From the NCBI RefSeq assembly GCF_002288925.2, contig NW_022098049.1:355919-419918 (forward strand): a stretch of 64,000 nucleotides of DNA, in the 5' to 3' direction. The number at the start of each line of letters is the position of its first letter. The first letter of the stretch is position 1. Below, one piece after another: positions 1 through 10,220 of this stretch. Below the pieces are notes generated by a model. It was not told where the DNA came from. It worked only from the letters and a program-made list of their open reading frames with translations, and made no database searches. The DNA comes from Delphinapterus leucas (lineage: Eukaryota > Chordata > Mammalia > Artiodactyla > Monodontidae). A program made the position numbers and the translations under genes.

Positions 1-151
1 CAAAGGGGTTATGGTGACAGTTTTGTGTTGAAAAAGAAAATGAGCCATATAAAGAATTCAGAATTTTTTTGTAAGTAATGAAGAGCCAAACACAAATTTT
101 GAGCAGGGAGGTAAGATAGAATAGTCTATAAAAATATGTCACTTATTTTTA

Positions 152-304
152 GAAAATTTTTACTCAGACCTCTCGGTAACCTTTTTAAAAAAGCTAATCT
201 TTGCTGTTTCCCATCAGTGAGTGTTTTTCAGGTTGTAGTCCGTTTTGCAAAGAAATGCATTATCTGCATCCTTAGGAATTGGGAAAAATAAGGAAAAACA
301 TATT
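152..304 (+). repeat. Local duplication, copy 1 (diverged)
   Basis: This stretch aligns with 1094-1244 over its whole length in the same orientation. Shared blocks include AAAGAAATGCATTA, CCATCAGTGA and AAGGAAAAACATAT. By eye the copies differ at roughly a quarter of positions and by small indels. I do not recognise the unit as a known repeat family. It is either an old local duplication or two copies of an unnamed repeat. Confidence 0.7.
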
Positions 305-409
305 GCTGGATCAAAACACTTTTTTTTTTTTTAAGTGAGACATCTTCTGCTCTCTGTTTCATAGTCATGGAGAAATGTCAGGCCTGAACTCTTTCATGAG
401 AGACCAAAG

Positions 410-600
410 TGTGGTGCAATAGTTTTAGAGCCAGATGAAAACATCTGTTCCACATGAAACCCTATGCAGGTCACTTATCATCCTTGAGCATCAGTTTCCT
501 CAACTGTAAAATGTGACTAGTGACCCTTTTCTCTCAAACTTAGTGGAATAATAAGTGAGATTATATACATAAAATGCAGGTGTGAATTAGGCAGGCACAT
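410..600 (+). repeat. MIR SINE fragment
   Basis: The order of landmarks follows the MIR consensus on the plus strand: a degenerate 'ttagagccagatg' region, 'gcaggtcacttatc', then 'catcagtttcctcaactgtaaaatg', and a tail resembling 'ataagtgagattatatacataaa'. Ends are approximate because the copy is heavily diverged, as expected for a repeat that predates eutherian radiation. Confidence 0.75.
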
Positions 601-615
601 TATATTGCTTCTTTT

Positions 616-941
616 TTTTTAATAAATTTATTTACTTATTTATTTATTTATTTTTGGCTGCATTGGGTCTTCGTTGCTGTGTGCAGGCTTTCTCTAGTTG
701 CAGTGAGCTGGGGCTACTCTTCATTGCAGTTCACGGGCTTCTCATTGTGGTGGCTTCTCTTGTTGCGGAGCACGGGCTCTAGGCTCGCGGGCTTCAGTAG
801 TTGCGGCACGTGGGCTCAGTAGTTGTGGCTCGCGGGCTTAGTTGCTCCGTGGCATGTGGGATCTTCCCAGACCAGGGCTCGAACCCATGTCCCTTGCATT
901 GGCAGGCGGATTCTTAACCACTGCGCCACTAGGGAAGTCCC
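616..941 (-). mobile_element. CHR SINE, long form (CHR-1-like)
   Basis: On the minus strand this begins AGGGACTTCCCTAGTGGCGC, has a tRNA-like head with a B box (GGTTCGAGCCC), then 'gatcccacatgccacgg', a long 3' body ending 'gaagacccaatgcagcc', and an A-rich AAATAAAT tail. It is flanked by a near-perfect direct repeat, TATATTGCTTCTTTT (601-615) and TACATTGGTTCTTTT (942-956), 13 of 15 matching, which I read as the TSD. The tRNA-like head is part of the SINE and not a functional tRNA gene. Confidence 0.92.
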
Positions 942-977
942 TACATTGGTTCTTTTCCTTTTCTTGGCCTAAATAAA

Positions 978-978
<1 letters not shown>

Positions 979-1008
<30 letters not shown>
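979..1008 (+). repeat. (GT)n microsatellite
   Basis: About 30 bases of GT dinucleotide with one GA interruption near the start. It lies just downstream of the TSD of the CHR SINE at 616-941. Confidence 0.95.
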
Positions 1009-1093
1009 ACACATATACTGGAGTAGAAGATAGATTGCAGTCAGCAGACCTAGAGGCAGGGCCGTGATTTGATGTAATTTCTCTTTTTTATGG

Positions 1094-1244
1094 ATAATTT
1101 TTACTGCATCTTCTCAGTAGCCTTAAAAACAAGTTAATCTTTACCATCAGTGAAAGTTCTTTAGATTATAGTTCTTTTCCCAAAGAAATGCATTACCTGC
1201 ATTCTTAGAGGTCAGGAAAAAGGAAACATAAGGAAAAACATATA
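1094..1244 (+). repeat. Local duplication, copy 2 (diverged)
   Basis: Diverged direct copy of 152-304, about 940 bp downstream. Similarity runs from the 'taatttttactg' block to 'aaggaaaaacatat'. It then stops abruptly: copy 2 runs into a TA microsatellite, while copy 1 continues into unrelated sequence. Confidence 0.7.
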
Positions 1245-1316
1245 TATAAACCTATATGTATATATATATATATATATATAATCTATGTAAGTATATGTAT
1301 ATATGTATGTGTGTGT
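1238..1316 (+). repeat. (TA)n/(TG)n microsatellite
   Basis: Compound AT-rich simple repeat: TA dinucleotides around 1255-1280 followed by 'gtatatgtatatatgtatgtgtgtgtg'-like sequence. Confidence 0.9.
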
Positions 1317-2034
1317 GCGAGTTTTTCTCTTTTTTTTGGTACTATTAGGAGGGAGTACCAGCTAGGGGAAAGCAAGGACCAGGGTTAAAATGTTGATTTT
1401 TTTCCTACACAGTCCATTTTTGACTTACGTCTTGGCTTTCATGAGGTTCACTGTGCTTAAGCCACGAAGTCAGAGAATGATGTCAACCCCAGCCCCCAGC
1501 CAGGAACCCCTCACACACACTTCCACCATCCCTCTGCTCTCATCTGTCCCGGGAGCCCAGAGGAGTCTTTGTTCTGCTGAGTGGGTGGGCTTCTTGGAGG
1601 TCATTGAGCCTAATGACCTTTGCTTGCAGCAGAGAGTATACATTGTTTGGCCATCAGGCCGGGACACTTGCCCCCTCACTTCTCATCTGCAAAGATAGTC
1701 CTGGTCCTGTGACCCTGGAGTGCAAGGTTGCTCCTTGCATTACTCGAAAGGGAAAGAATGATGAAAACCACTTGCACACGATGCAGTTCAGGCCTGAGAG
1801 TCTGGTTCTTGCCAAGGAAACACTTCACACAAATGTTTACTGGACATTTTAATATCCCCGTTCAGAACTTGACATGTGAGCCACATTCAGTATTTCCTTG
1901 ATTGCTTCTGGATGTCATTAGTTGAGTCATTTTTATACAGATAGTATCATGCATATTCCTATATGTAACTCTGCCAATTAGGAGCTGGTTAGAAACTATA
2001 AATGAAAAGTCAGTCAGTTATCTAGGGCAGCTGT
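1317..2034. other. Unique stretch, no gene recognised
   Basis: No repeat family, RNA gene or exon is recognisable. Open frames of about 100 codons (1390-1698 and 1604-1852, plus strand) show no domain and are consistent with chance. Confidence 0.5.
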
Positions 2035-2230
2035 GATGTGGTAGAAAGAATACTGGAATTGCATTTTTTGAAAGCCGGTTGTGAGTCCTAAATCTTCTCA
2101 ATAACATAGTTGAGTGAACTTAAGCAAGTTATTGAATCACTTCGTTTCCTCCCCTGTTAGAAGGACCTGGTAATGCTTCCATCCCAGGACAGTGAGAGTA
2201 TACATGGGAATGTATATTTTGTAATATGTC
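2035..2230 (+). repeat. MIR SINE fragment
   Basis: Plus-strand MIR landmarks: 'gtggtagaaagaatactgga', 'gtgaacttaagcaagttattgaatca', 'tttcctcccctgtta' and 'tgagagtatacatgggaatgta'. Strongly diverged, so ends are approximate. Confidence 0.65.
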
Positions 2231-2319
2231 ATGTGTGATGCATCATGTATTATAGACTGTGTGTTGTACATTATAGAGATATATCATCCATCCTGTACTC
2301 TTAAACTCACCTGATGACC

Positions 2320-2430
2320 ACCTAATCCCAGCCACTATTTCCTCTCTTTTGTTAGAAGCATGGTAATACTTATATCACAGTGAAGACTCAATGAGAGAAT
2401 ATGTGTGAAACAACTTTGTAAGCTATAAAA
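2320..2430 (+). repeat. MIR-like fragment
   Basis: Resembles the 3' half of MIR on the plus strand ('tttcctctcttttgttag', 'ggtaatacttatatcacag', 'aatgagagaatatgtgtgaaa'). It repeats the order of the adjacent copy at 2035-2230, so this is either a second insertion or a local duplication. Confidence 0.5.
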
Positions 2431-2585
2431 TATGGCATATATTATGAATATTATGTATCATTTTAATATGTTAAAGCATAATATGTATAGTAATATATTA
2501 CATATTCATGTTATATAATACATAAAATATATTATTATGTACTGTGTTATAATTATATATAATATATATTAACACATATAATGGG
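2430..2585. repeat. AT-rich low-complexity tract
   Basis: Nearly pure A/T with recurrent TATTA and ATATAT words and no fixed period. It separates a MIR-like fragment from unique sequence. Confidence 0.85.
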
Positions 2586-2804
2586 TTCTTTGTTTTTGAC
2601 TGGAAGTGAACTTATTTCTGGATACTCCCACCCATCCCCATAATATATTTATAATTACCCTTTTAAAAATTCTTAAAAGCTACTTTAAAATTTAATTCCA
2701 TTGTGATTGAAATCATGTTTTATACTATTTTAACCCTTTTAAATGTATTGAGACTTGTTATGTGCCCCAGAATATTATTTATTCTGAACACATATAATGT
2801 ATTT

Positions 2805-2928
2805 TTTTTTTTTTTTTTTGGCCATACTGCACAGTTTGCGGGATCTTAGCTCCCCAACCAGAAATGAAACCCTTACCCCTGGCAGTGAAACTGCAGAGTC
2901 CTAACAACTGGACAGCAAGGGAATTCCC
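2805..2928 (-). mobile_element. CHR SINE, short form
   Basis: On the minus strand: GGGAATTCCCTTGCTGTCCA, tRNA-like region, 'gggagctaagatcccgcaaac', 'tatggcc' and a poly-A tail of about 20 bases. An exact 11-bp TSD, ATAATGTATTT, lies at 2794-2804 and 2929-2939. The degraded B box suggests it is older than the CHR-2 copies elsewhere in the window. Confidence 0.9.
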
Positions 2929-3468
2929 ATAATGTATTTAATTGTATATTATAATACATTAATATATAGTACGCATATACTATGTTATATATTATATACT
3001 AGGTTGTATTATTTATGCATGATTACTTATTAGTATTATTATTGTAACTGTTTCAGATAGTCTGATCATTGGATAATACAAAAATAATTTTTTTAACATA
3101 TTTATTGGAGTATAATTGCTTTACAATGGTGTGTTAGTTTCTGCTTTATAACAAAGTGAATCAGCTATAAATATATAAATATATATATATATATATATCT
3201 CCATATCCCTTACCTCTTGGGTTTCCCTCCCACCCTCTGTATCCCACCCCTCTAGGGGGTCACACAGCACCAAACTGATCTCCCTGTGCTATGTGGCTGC
3301 TTCCAACTAGCTAACTATTTTACATTCTTTAGTGTATATATGTCCATGCCACTCTTTCATTTCATCCCAGCTTACCCTTCCCTATCCCCATGTCCTCAAG
3401 TCCATTCTCTATGTCTGCGTCTTTATTGCTCTCCTAACCTGAGGTTCTTCAGAACCATTTTTTTTTTT

Positions 3469-5335
3469 GATTCCATATATATGTGTTAGCATATGGTATT
3501 TGTTTTTCTCTTCCTGACTTACTTCACTCTGTATGACAGACTCTGGGTCCATCCACCTCACTACAGATAGCTCAATTTCGTTTCTTTTTATGGCCGAGTA
3601 ATATTCCATTGTATATATGTGCCACATCTTCTTTATCCATTCATCTGGTGATGGACACCTAGGTTGTTTCCATGTCTTGGCTATTGTAAATAGAGCTGCA
3701 ATGAACGTTGTGGTACATGACTTTTTTTGAATTATGGTTTTCTCAGAGTATATGCCCAATAGTGGGATTGCTGGGTCGTATGGTAGTTCTATTTTTAGTT
3801 TTTTAAGGAAGTTCCATACTGTTCTCCATAGTGGTTGTATCAATTTACATTCCCACGAACAGTGCAAGAGGGTTCCCTTTTCTCCACACTCTCTCCAGCA
3901 TTTATTATTTGTAGATTTTTTGATGATGGCCATTCTGACTGGTGTGAGGTGATACCTCACTGTAGTTTTGATTTGCATTTCTCTAATGATTAGTAATGTT
4001 GAGCATCCTTTCATGTGCTTATTGGCAATCTGTATGTCTTCTTTGGAGAAATGTCTGTTTAGGTCTTCTGCCCAGTTTTGGATTGGGTTGTTTGTTTTTT
4101 TGATATTGAGCTGCTTGAGATGCTTGTAAATTTTGGAGATTAATCCTTTGTCAGTTGCTTCATTTGCAAATATTTTCTCTCATTCTGAGGGTTGTCTTTT
4201 TGTCTTGTTTATGTTTTCTTTTGCTGTGCAAATGCTTTTAAGTTTCATTAGGTCCCATTTGTTTATTTTTGTTTTTATTTCCGTTTCTCTAGGAAGTGGG
4301 TCAAAAAGGATCTTGCTGTGATTTATGTCATAGAGTGTTCTGCCTATGTTTTCCTCTAAGAGTTTGATAGTGTCTGGCCTTACTTTTAGGTCTTTAATCC
4401 ATTTTGAGTTTATTTTTGTGTATGGTGTTAGAGAGTGTTCTAATTTCATTCTTTTACATGTAGCTGTCTGCTTTTCCCAGCACCACTTATTGAAGAGGCT
4501 GTCTTTTCTCCACTGTCATTTGTTTCTAGGTATTTTTTGATTTCCTCTTTGATTTCTTCAGTGATCTCTTGGTTATTTAGTAGTGTGCTGTTTAGCCTCC
4601 ATGTGTTTCTATTTTGTACAGATTTTTTCCTGTAATTGACATCTAGTCTCATAACATTGTGGTCAGAAAAGATACTTGATACAATTTCAATTTTCTTAAA
4701 TTTACCAAGGCTTGATTTGTGACCCAAGATATGATCTATCCTGGAGAGTGTTCAATGAGCACTTGAGAACAAAGTGTATTCTGTTGTTTTTGGATGGAAT
4801 GTCCTATAAATATCAATTAAGTCCATCTTGTTTAATGTATCATTTAAAGCTTGTGTTTCCTTATTTATTTCATTTTGGTTGATCTGTCCACTGGTGAAAG
4901 TGGGGAGTTAAAGTCCCCTACTATGATTGTGTTACTGTCCATTTCCCCTTTTATGGCTGTTAGCATTTGCCTTATGTATTGAGGTGCTCCTATGTTGGGT
5001 GCATAAATATTTACAATTGTTATATCTTCTTCTTGGATTGATCCCTTGATCATTATGTAGTGTCCCTCTTTGTCTCTTGTAATAGTCTTTAAAGTCTATT
5101 TTGTCTGATATGAGAAATTGCTATTCCAGCCTTCTTTTGATTTCCATTTGCATAGAATATCTTTTTCCATCCCCTCACTTTCAGTCTGTATGTGTCCCTA
5201 GGTCTGAAGTGGGTCTCTTGTAGACCACATATATATGGGTCTTATTTTTGTATCCATTCAGCCAGTCTATGTCATTTGGTGGGAGCATTTAATCCATTTA
5301 CATTTAAGGTAGTTATCGATATGTATGTTCCAGTA
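3469..5335 (-). pseudogene. L1 ORF2 remnant: endonuclease and C-terminus, RT deleted
   Basis: ORF2p normally has an N-terminal APE-like endonuclease, a central reverse transcriptase and a Cys-rich C-terminus. Endonuclease motifs are readable in pieces: NIYAPNIGAP and VGDFNSPLS near 4870-5050, and SDHNV near 4660. After KKYLETND the sequence switches at 4515/4516 to the region normally just before the C-terminal domain, and out of frame. The C-terminal piece (4449 to about 3469) retains KWDLMKLKS, the Cys-rich [14 protein letters not shown] and MLTHIYGI. The RT palm with its FADD motif is absent. Several frameshifts and stops also lie upstream of 5050. Non-functional. Confidence 0.9.
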
Positions 5336-5361
5336 CCATTTTCTTAATTGTTTTGGGTTTG

Positions 5362-6278
5362 TTATTGTTGGGTTTTTCCTTCTCTTGTGTTTCCTGTGTA
5401 GAGAAGTTCCTTTACCATTTGTTGTAAAGCTGGTTTGGTGGTGCTGAGCTCTCTTAGCTTTTGCTTGTCTGTAAAGGTTTTAATTTCTCCATGAAAGCTG
5501 AATGAGGTCTTTGCTTGATAGCGTAATCTTGGTTGTGGGTTTTTCCCTTTCATCACTTTAACTATGTCCTACTACTCCCTTCTGCTGAAAGATCAGCTCT
5601 TAATCTTCTTTACCTTATGGGTATTCCCTTGTACATTATTTGTTGTTTTTCCCTTGCTGCTTTTAATATTTTTTCTTTGTATTTAACTTCTGATAGTTTG
5701 ATTAATATGTGTCTTGGCGTGTTTCCTTTTGGATTTATCCTGTATGGAACTCTCTGAGCTTCCTGGACTTGATTAACTATTTCCTTTCCCATATTAGGGA
5801 AGTTTTTAACTATAATCTCTTCAAATATTTTCTCAGTCCCTTTCTTTTTCTGTTCTTCTTCTGGGACCCCTATAATTTGAATGTTGGTGCGTTTAATGTT
5901 GTCCCAGAGGTCTCTGTCCTCAATTCTTTTCATTCTTTTGTCTTTATTCTGCTCTGTGGTAGTTATTTCCACTATTTTGTCTTCCAGGTCACTTATCCGT
6001 TCTTCTCCCTCAGTTATTCTGCTATTGATTCCTTCTAGAGAATTTTTAATTTCGTTTATTGTGTTGTTTATCATTGTTTGTTTGCACTTTAATTCTTCTA
6101 GGTCCTTGTTAAACGTTTCTTGTATTTTCTCCATTCTATTTCCACTATTTTGTATCATCTTTACTCTCATTACTCTGAATTCTTTTTCAGGTAGACTCCC
6201 TATTTCCTCTTCATTTGTTTGGTCTGATGGGTTTTTACTTTGCTCCTTCATCTGCTGCATATTTCTCTGTCTTCTCAT
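5362..6278 (-). pseudogene. L1 ORF1 (RNA-binding chaperone), disrupted
   Basis: ORF1p is the trimeric RNA-binding protein of L1 ribonucleoproteins. The first 222 codons (6278 down to about 5613) are open. They show an acidic/basic coiled-coil region with heptad-like spacing (about residues 40-125), then an RRM-like segment with IQIIGVPEEE and the start of the C-terminal domain (PRHILIKLSEV, KILKAAREK). A stop follows directly after KGIPIR. The rest of the C-terminal domain (FTDKQKLRELSTTKPALQQM) continues in another frame down to 5362. The break looks like an extra stretch of about 10 bases near 5600 compared with the usual L1 arrangement. Translation could give only a truncated protein. Confidence 0.9.
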
Positions 6279-8450
6279 TTTGCTTAACTTACTGTGTTTG
6301 GGGTCTCCTTTTCACAGCCTGCAGGTTCATACTTCCCATTATTTTTGGTGTCTGACTGCAGTGGCTAAGCCTGGTTCAGTGGGTTGTGTAGGCTTCCTGG
6401 TGGAGGGAACTGGTGCCTGTGTTCTGGTGGATGAGGCTGGATCTTGTCTTTCTGGTGGGCAGGACCGCATCCGGTGGTGTGCTTTGGGGTTTCTGTGACC
6501 TTATTATGATTTTAGGCAGCCTCTCTGCTAATGAGTGGGGTTGTGTTCCTGTCTTGCTAGTTGTTTGGCATGGGGTGTTCAGCACTGGAGCTTGCTGGTC
6601 GTTGAGTGGAGCTGGGCCTTAGTGTTGAGATGGAGATCTCTGGGAGAGCTATCGCCATTTGATAGTGCGTGGGGCTGGGAGGTCTCTGGTGGACCAATGT
6701 CCTGAACTCGGCTCTCCCACCTCAGAGGCACAGGCCTGACACCCGGCTGGAGCACCAAGATCTTGTCAGCCACACAGCTCAGAAGAAAAGGGAGAAAAAG
6801 TGAAAGAAAGAAAGAAAGCAAAAATTAAATTAAATTAAATTAAAAAGTTATTAAAATAAAAAACTTATTAAAAATAAAATAAATTAAAAAGTAATTTAAA
6901 AAAAGAAAGGAAGAAGAGAGCAACCAAACCAAAAAACTAATTCACCAATGATAACAAGCACTAATAACTATACTAAAAAACCCCAAACAAACGAAAAACG
7001 ATGGACAGACAGAACCCTAGGACAAATGGTAAAAGCAACGCTATACAGACAAAATCACACAAAGAAGCATAGACATACACACTCACAAAAAGAGAAAAAG
7101 GAAAAAAAAAAAAATCTATATATAAAAAAAAGGAGAGCAACCAAATCAGTAAACAATCTACCAATGATAATAAACTCTAAATACTAAACTAATGTAAACA
7201 TAAACCAGAAGCTTATTAGATGCAGAAAGCAAACCCCAAGTTTACAGTTGCTCCCAAAGTCCACCACCTCAATTTTGGGATGATTCATTGTCTCTTCAGG
7301 TATTCAGAGATGCAGGGGCATCAAGTTGATTGTGGAGATTTAATCCACTACTCCTGAGTCTGCTGGGAGAAGTTTCTCTTTCTCTTCTTTCTTCACACAG
7401 CTCCTGGGGTTCAGCTTTGGATTTGGCCCTGCCTTTGTGTGTAGGTCTCCTGAGGGCGTCTGTCTGGACGGGGTTAAAGGAGCGGCTGATTCGGGGACTC
7501 TGGCTCACTCAGCCGTGGGGAGGGAGGGGTACGGACGCGGGGCGAGCCTGCGGCGGCAGAGGCCGGTGTGATGTTGGAACTGCCTGAGGCGCACCGTGTG
7601 TTCTCCCGGAGAAGTTGTCCCTGGATCCTGGGACCCTGGCAGTGGCAGGCTGCACAGGCTCCTGGGATGGGAGGTATAGAGAGTGACCTGTGCTTGCACA
7701 CAGGCTTCTTGGTGGCGGCAGCAGCAGCCTTAGCATTTCATACCTGTCTCTGGGGTGCGAGCTGTTAGCTGCGGCTTGCGCCCGTCTCTGGAGCTCCTTT
7801 AAGCAGCGCTCTTAATCCCCTCTCCTCGCGCACCCTGAAACAATGGTCTCTTGCCTCTTCGGCGGTTCCAGACTTTTACCCGGACTCCCTCCCGGCTAGC
7901 CGTGGGCACTAGCCCCCTTCAGGCTGTGTTCATGCCGCCAACGCCAGTCCTCTCCCTGTGCTCCAACCGAAGCCCGAGCCTCAGCTCCCAGCCCCGCCCG
8001 CCCCAGTGGGTGAGCAGACAAGCCTCTCGGGCTGGTGAGTGCTGGTCGGCACCGATCCTCTGTGCGGGAATCTCTCGGCTTTGCCCTCCGCACCCCTGTT
8101 GCTGCGCTCTCCTCCGCGGCCCCGAAGCTTCCCCCCCGCCCACTCCCTGTCTTCGCCAGTGAAGGGGCTTCCTAGTGTGTGGAAACTTTTCCTCCTTCAC
8201 AGCTCCCTCCCACTGGTGCAGGTCCCGTCCCTATTCTTTTGTCTCTGTTTTTTCTTTTCTCTTTTACCCTACCCAGGTACGTGGGGGGGGGGGTGGTTCT
8301 TGCCCTTTGGGAGGTCTGAGGTCTTCTGCCAGCATTCAGTAGGTGTTCTGTAGGAGTTGTTCCACGTGTAGATGTATTTTTGATGTATCTGTGGGGAGGA
8401 AGGTGATCTCCGCATCTTACTCCTCCACCGTCTTGAAAGTAGTCTCCGTG
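6279..8450 (-). promoter_or_regulatory. L1 5' UTR / internal promoter region
   Basis: This is the region upstream of ORF1 in the L1. The part at about 7440-8170 is G+C rich and dense in CpG (for example around 7535-7590 and 8040-8130), against a CpG-poor background elsewhere in the window. Mammalian L1 5' UTRs contain an internal Pol II promoter, and some have antisense activity. Here this is inferred from position and composition only. Simple A-rich repeats (GAAA and AATTA units) sit at about 6795-6905. Confidence 0.7.
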
Positions 8451-8463
8451 CAAAAATAATTTT

Positions 8464-9099
8464 AAAGTAGCTGTTACTTTTCTGATAATCACACTGTTGA
8501 TGAGAGAAAAACCTAGAGGGTTAGTATAATCAAGTACTTTTGGAAGCTGAATAAGGATAATAATTTTACTCACAGTGGCAGAATCTAGTGAGCAGAGAGA
8601 TTTGCAGAATCATTTTGTTTGTTCTTCTGAAAACTGTTCCAAAGAATAATGTTATAAAAACCCTGCCCTTAAGTAATTCTTATACCTCGTTAAGTCCTGA
8701 AGATGGGTTAAATGAATTAGTTCTAAAATTTTTCATTCATATGGATCTGCCTCTTGACTCAACTTGAGGGAACTTTGAATTAATTATCCTCTTATGCTTT
8801 ATCATCATTCGTGTGTGATGTGTGCTGTAATTTATAGACTTGATGTTTGAGCGTTTTAAGTTCTCTCCACCTCCCAGGTTGTCTCTCCACCAGCAAGGCA
8901 CAATATCGACAAATGGTAGCAGGGTACTACAGACCCATGCATTTCCCAATGTTATTACAAAAACAAGAACATCTTTATTAATATAACTAACAGAAATTGT
9001 TAGTGAGTAAAACTAAACCTTATATAAGTTTCTTCCATCCATCCATCTACAAGGGCCTGAAAAATAGACCTCATCTTTGACACTTTTCTCTACTTTCAC
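8464..9099. other. Unique stretch, no gene recognised
   Basis: AT-rich sequence without a recognised repeat or coding signal. The minus-strand frame at 8737-8949 has no domain. Confidence 0.45.
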
Positions 9100-9720
9100 T
9101 TCAGTGTTGAACGTATTGCCAAGAGCAGTCAATTTTTCTATCTGGAAAGGGACACACTCCATCCTCTTTCAGTCTCTGCTATGACATCCTACTCCTGGCC
9201 ATCTTCACCTCTCGTCTGGTCTGCAGCAGTCATCTGCTCTATGTGTCCTCTCATCTGCTCTGTTCTCCTTAGTGCAAGTGATCTTTTCATAGCAGAATCG
9301 GAATTATGTGAAATGCAACCTCTCGAGCCCTTTAGAAGCTTGTCTCTCTTCTTAGGATAAAAATCAAAACCTTTAACTCAATTTACAAACCTTTGAATTG
9401 TCTGCTCATCTACTTGAGTGTCACCTGCACTTTGCTTTCCTCACTCTGTCCTCATGCAGCCCTTATTTTCTCCAATTGCTCCTACGTACCAAGGTCCCTC
9501 CCCTTCTGCTCTCCGGTCTTTGCACATTCTTCTCCCTCTGCCTGGAATATCCCCACCCAACCCCCTTTATATCTGGCTGATATCTGTTTATCCTTACATT
9601 CCCACTCATGTGTCACTTCCACAGAGAGTTGTCCCTAAACACACAAGACAATTCAAATCCCCTTATTAATGCACTCACATAACTAACTTAATAACTCTAA
9701 TCACTGCTGAATTTCATTCC
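9100..9720 (+). repeat. Ancient interspersed repeat, family not named
   Basis: Resembles a common eutherian repeat whose consensus runs through 'gtgatcttttca', 'aaaatc.aaacctt', 'tttgcacattcttctccctctgcctggaata' and 'tgtcacttcc.cagagag'. I recognise the pattern (probably an old LINE 3' region) but cannot name the family with confidence. The reading frames at 9393-9669 fall inside it and are not genes. Confidence 0.55.
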
Positions 9721-10110
9721 ATTAATTTCCCTTGCCTCTAGCAATTATGGGCTAGCAATTAGTAGGAACCAGACTATTCCTGCTTACCATGTATCTCCAG
9801 GATGAAACGAAGGGTCTGATCAGGACAGAGGCAGGCAAGTCAGGGTGAGTTGGTCACTCTCAAGTGCACTGAAAACTGCAGTTTAAGGATTAAAGCCCTT
9901 TTGTTCAATTCGCTGTGTTTGTTACCAACCTTTAACTTAATTAAGATCTTAAATGTTTTTTTTTCTTCAAATTTAACAGATGAAATATTTTACTTCTAAA
10001 GTTAATTGCTTTTGTGTCAATTTCATAAATTTCCCTAACTGGGGTTGCAGTTTCCTAGCTGGTAGAATTCATTAAAAAGTAGGTTTTAAAATCAAGTATT
10101 TTGTCGAAGG
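9721..10110. other. Unique stretch, nothing recognised
   Basis: No repeat signature or coding signal seen. Confidence 0.4.
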
Positions 10111-10111
10111 A

Positions 10112-10205
10112 AAGAATACATACCCCGGTTCTGCCACTTACTATATGACCTTGAGGGAAAAAACTCAATCTGTTCTCGCATCTGTAGATCTAATAGTTGC
10201 AAGTT
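10112..10205 (+). repeat. MIR fragment
   Basis: Short match to the MIR core on the plus strand: 'ggttctgccacttactatatgaccttgaggga' followed by a degenerate 'ctgttctcgcatctgtaga'. Confidence 0.6.
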
Positions 10206-10220
10206 CACAGGATCATGACA

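Larger units (their letters stand above)
3092..8450 (-). mobile_element. L1 retrotransposon with both ends, internal deletion
   Basis: Reading on the minus strand, the element contains a long GC- and CpG-rich 5' UTR (about 8450-6279), ORF1, the ORF2 endonuclease part, the ORF2 C-terminal part, a 3' UTR and an A-rich 3' end at 3092. A perfect 13-bp TSD, CAAAAATAATTTT, flanks it at 3079-3091 and 8451-8463, so both ends appear natural. At about 4515/4516 the sequence jumps from the ORF2 region just after the endonuclease to one about 650 codons further on. That removes the whole reverse transcriptase, about 1.9-2.0 kb judged against the L1 at 38.5-41.5 kb. The element is 5.36 kb long, so the intact parent would be about 7.3 kb. 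It cannot be autonomous. Confidence 0.93.
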
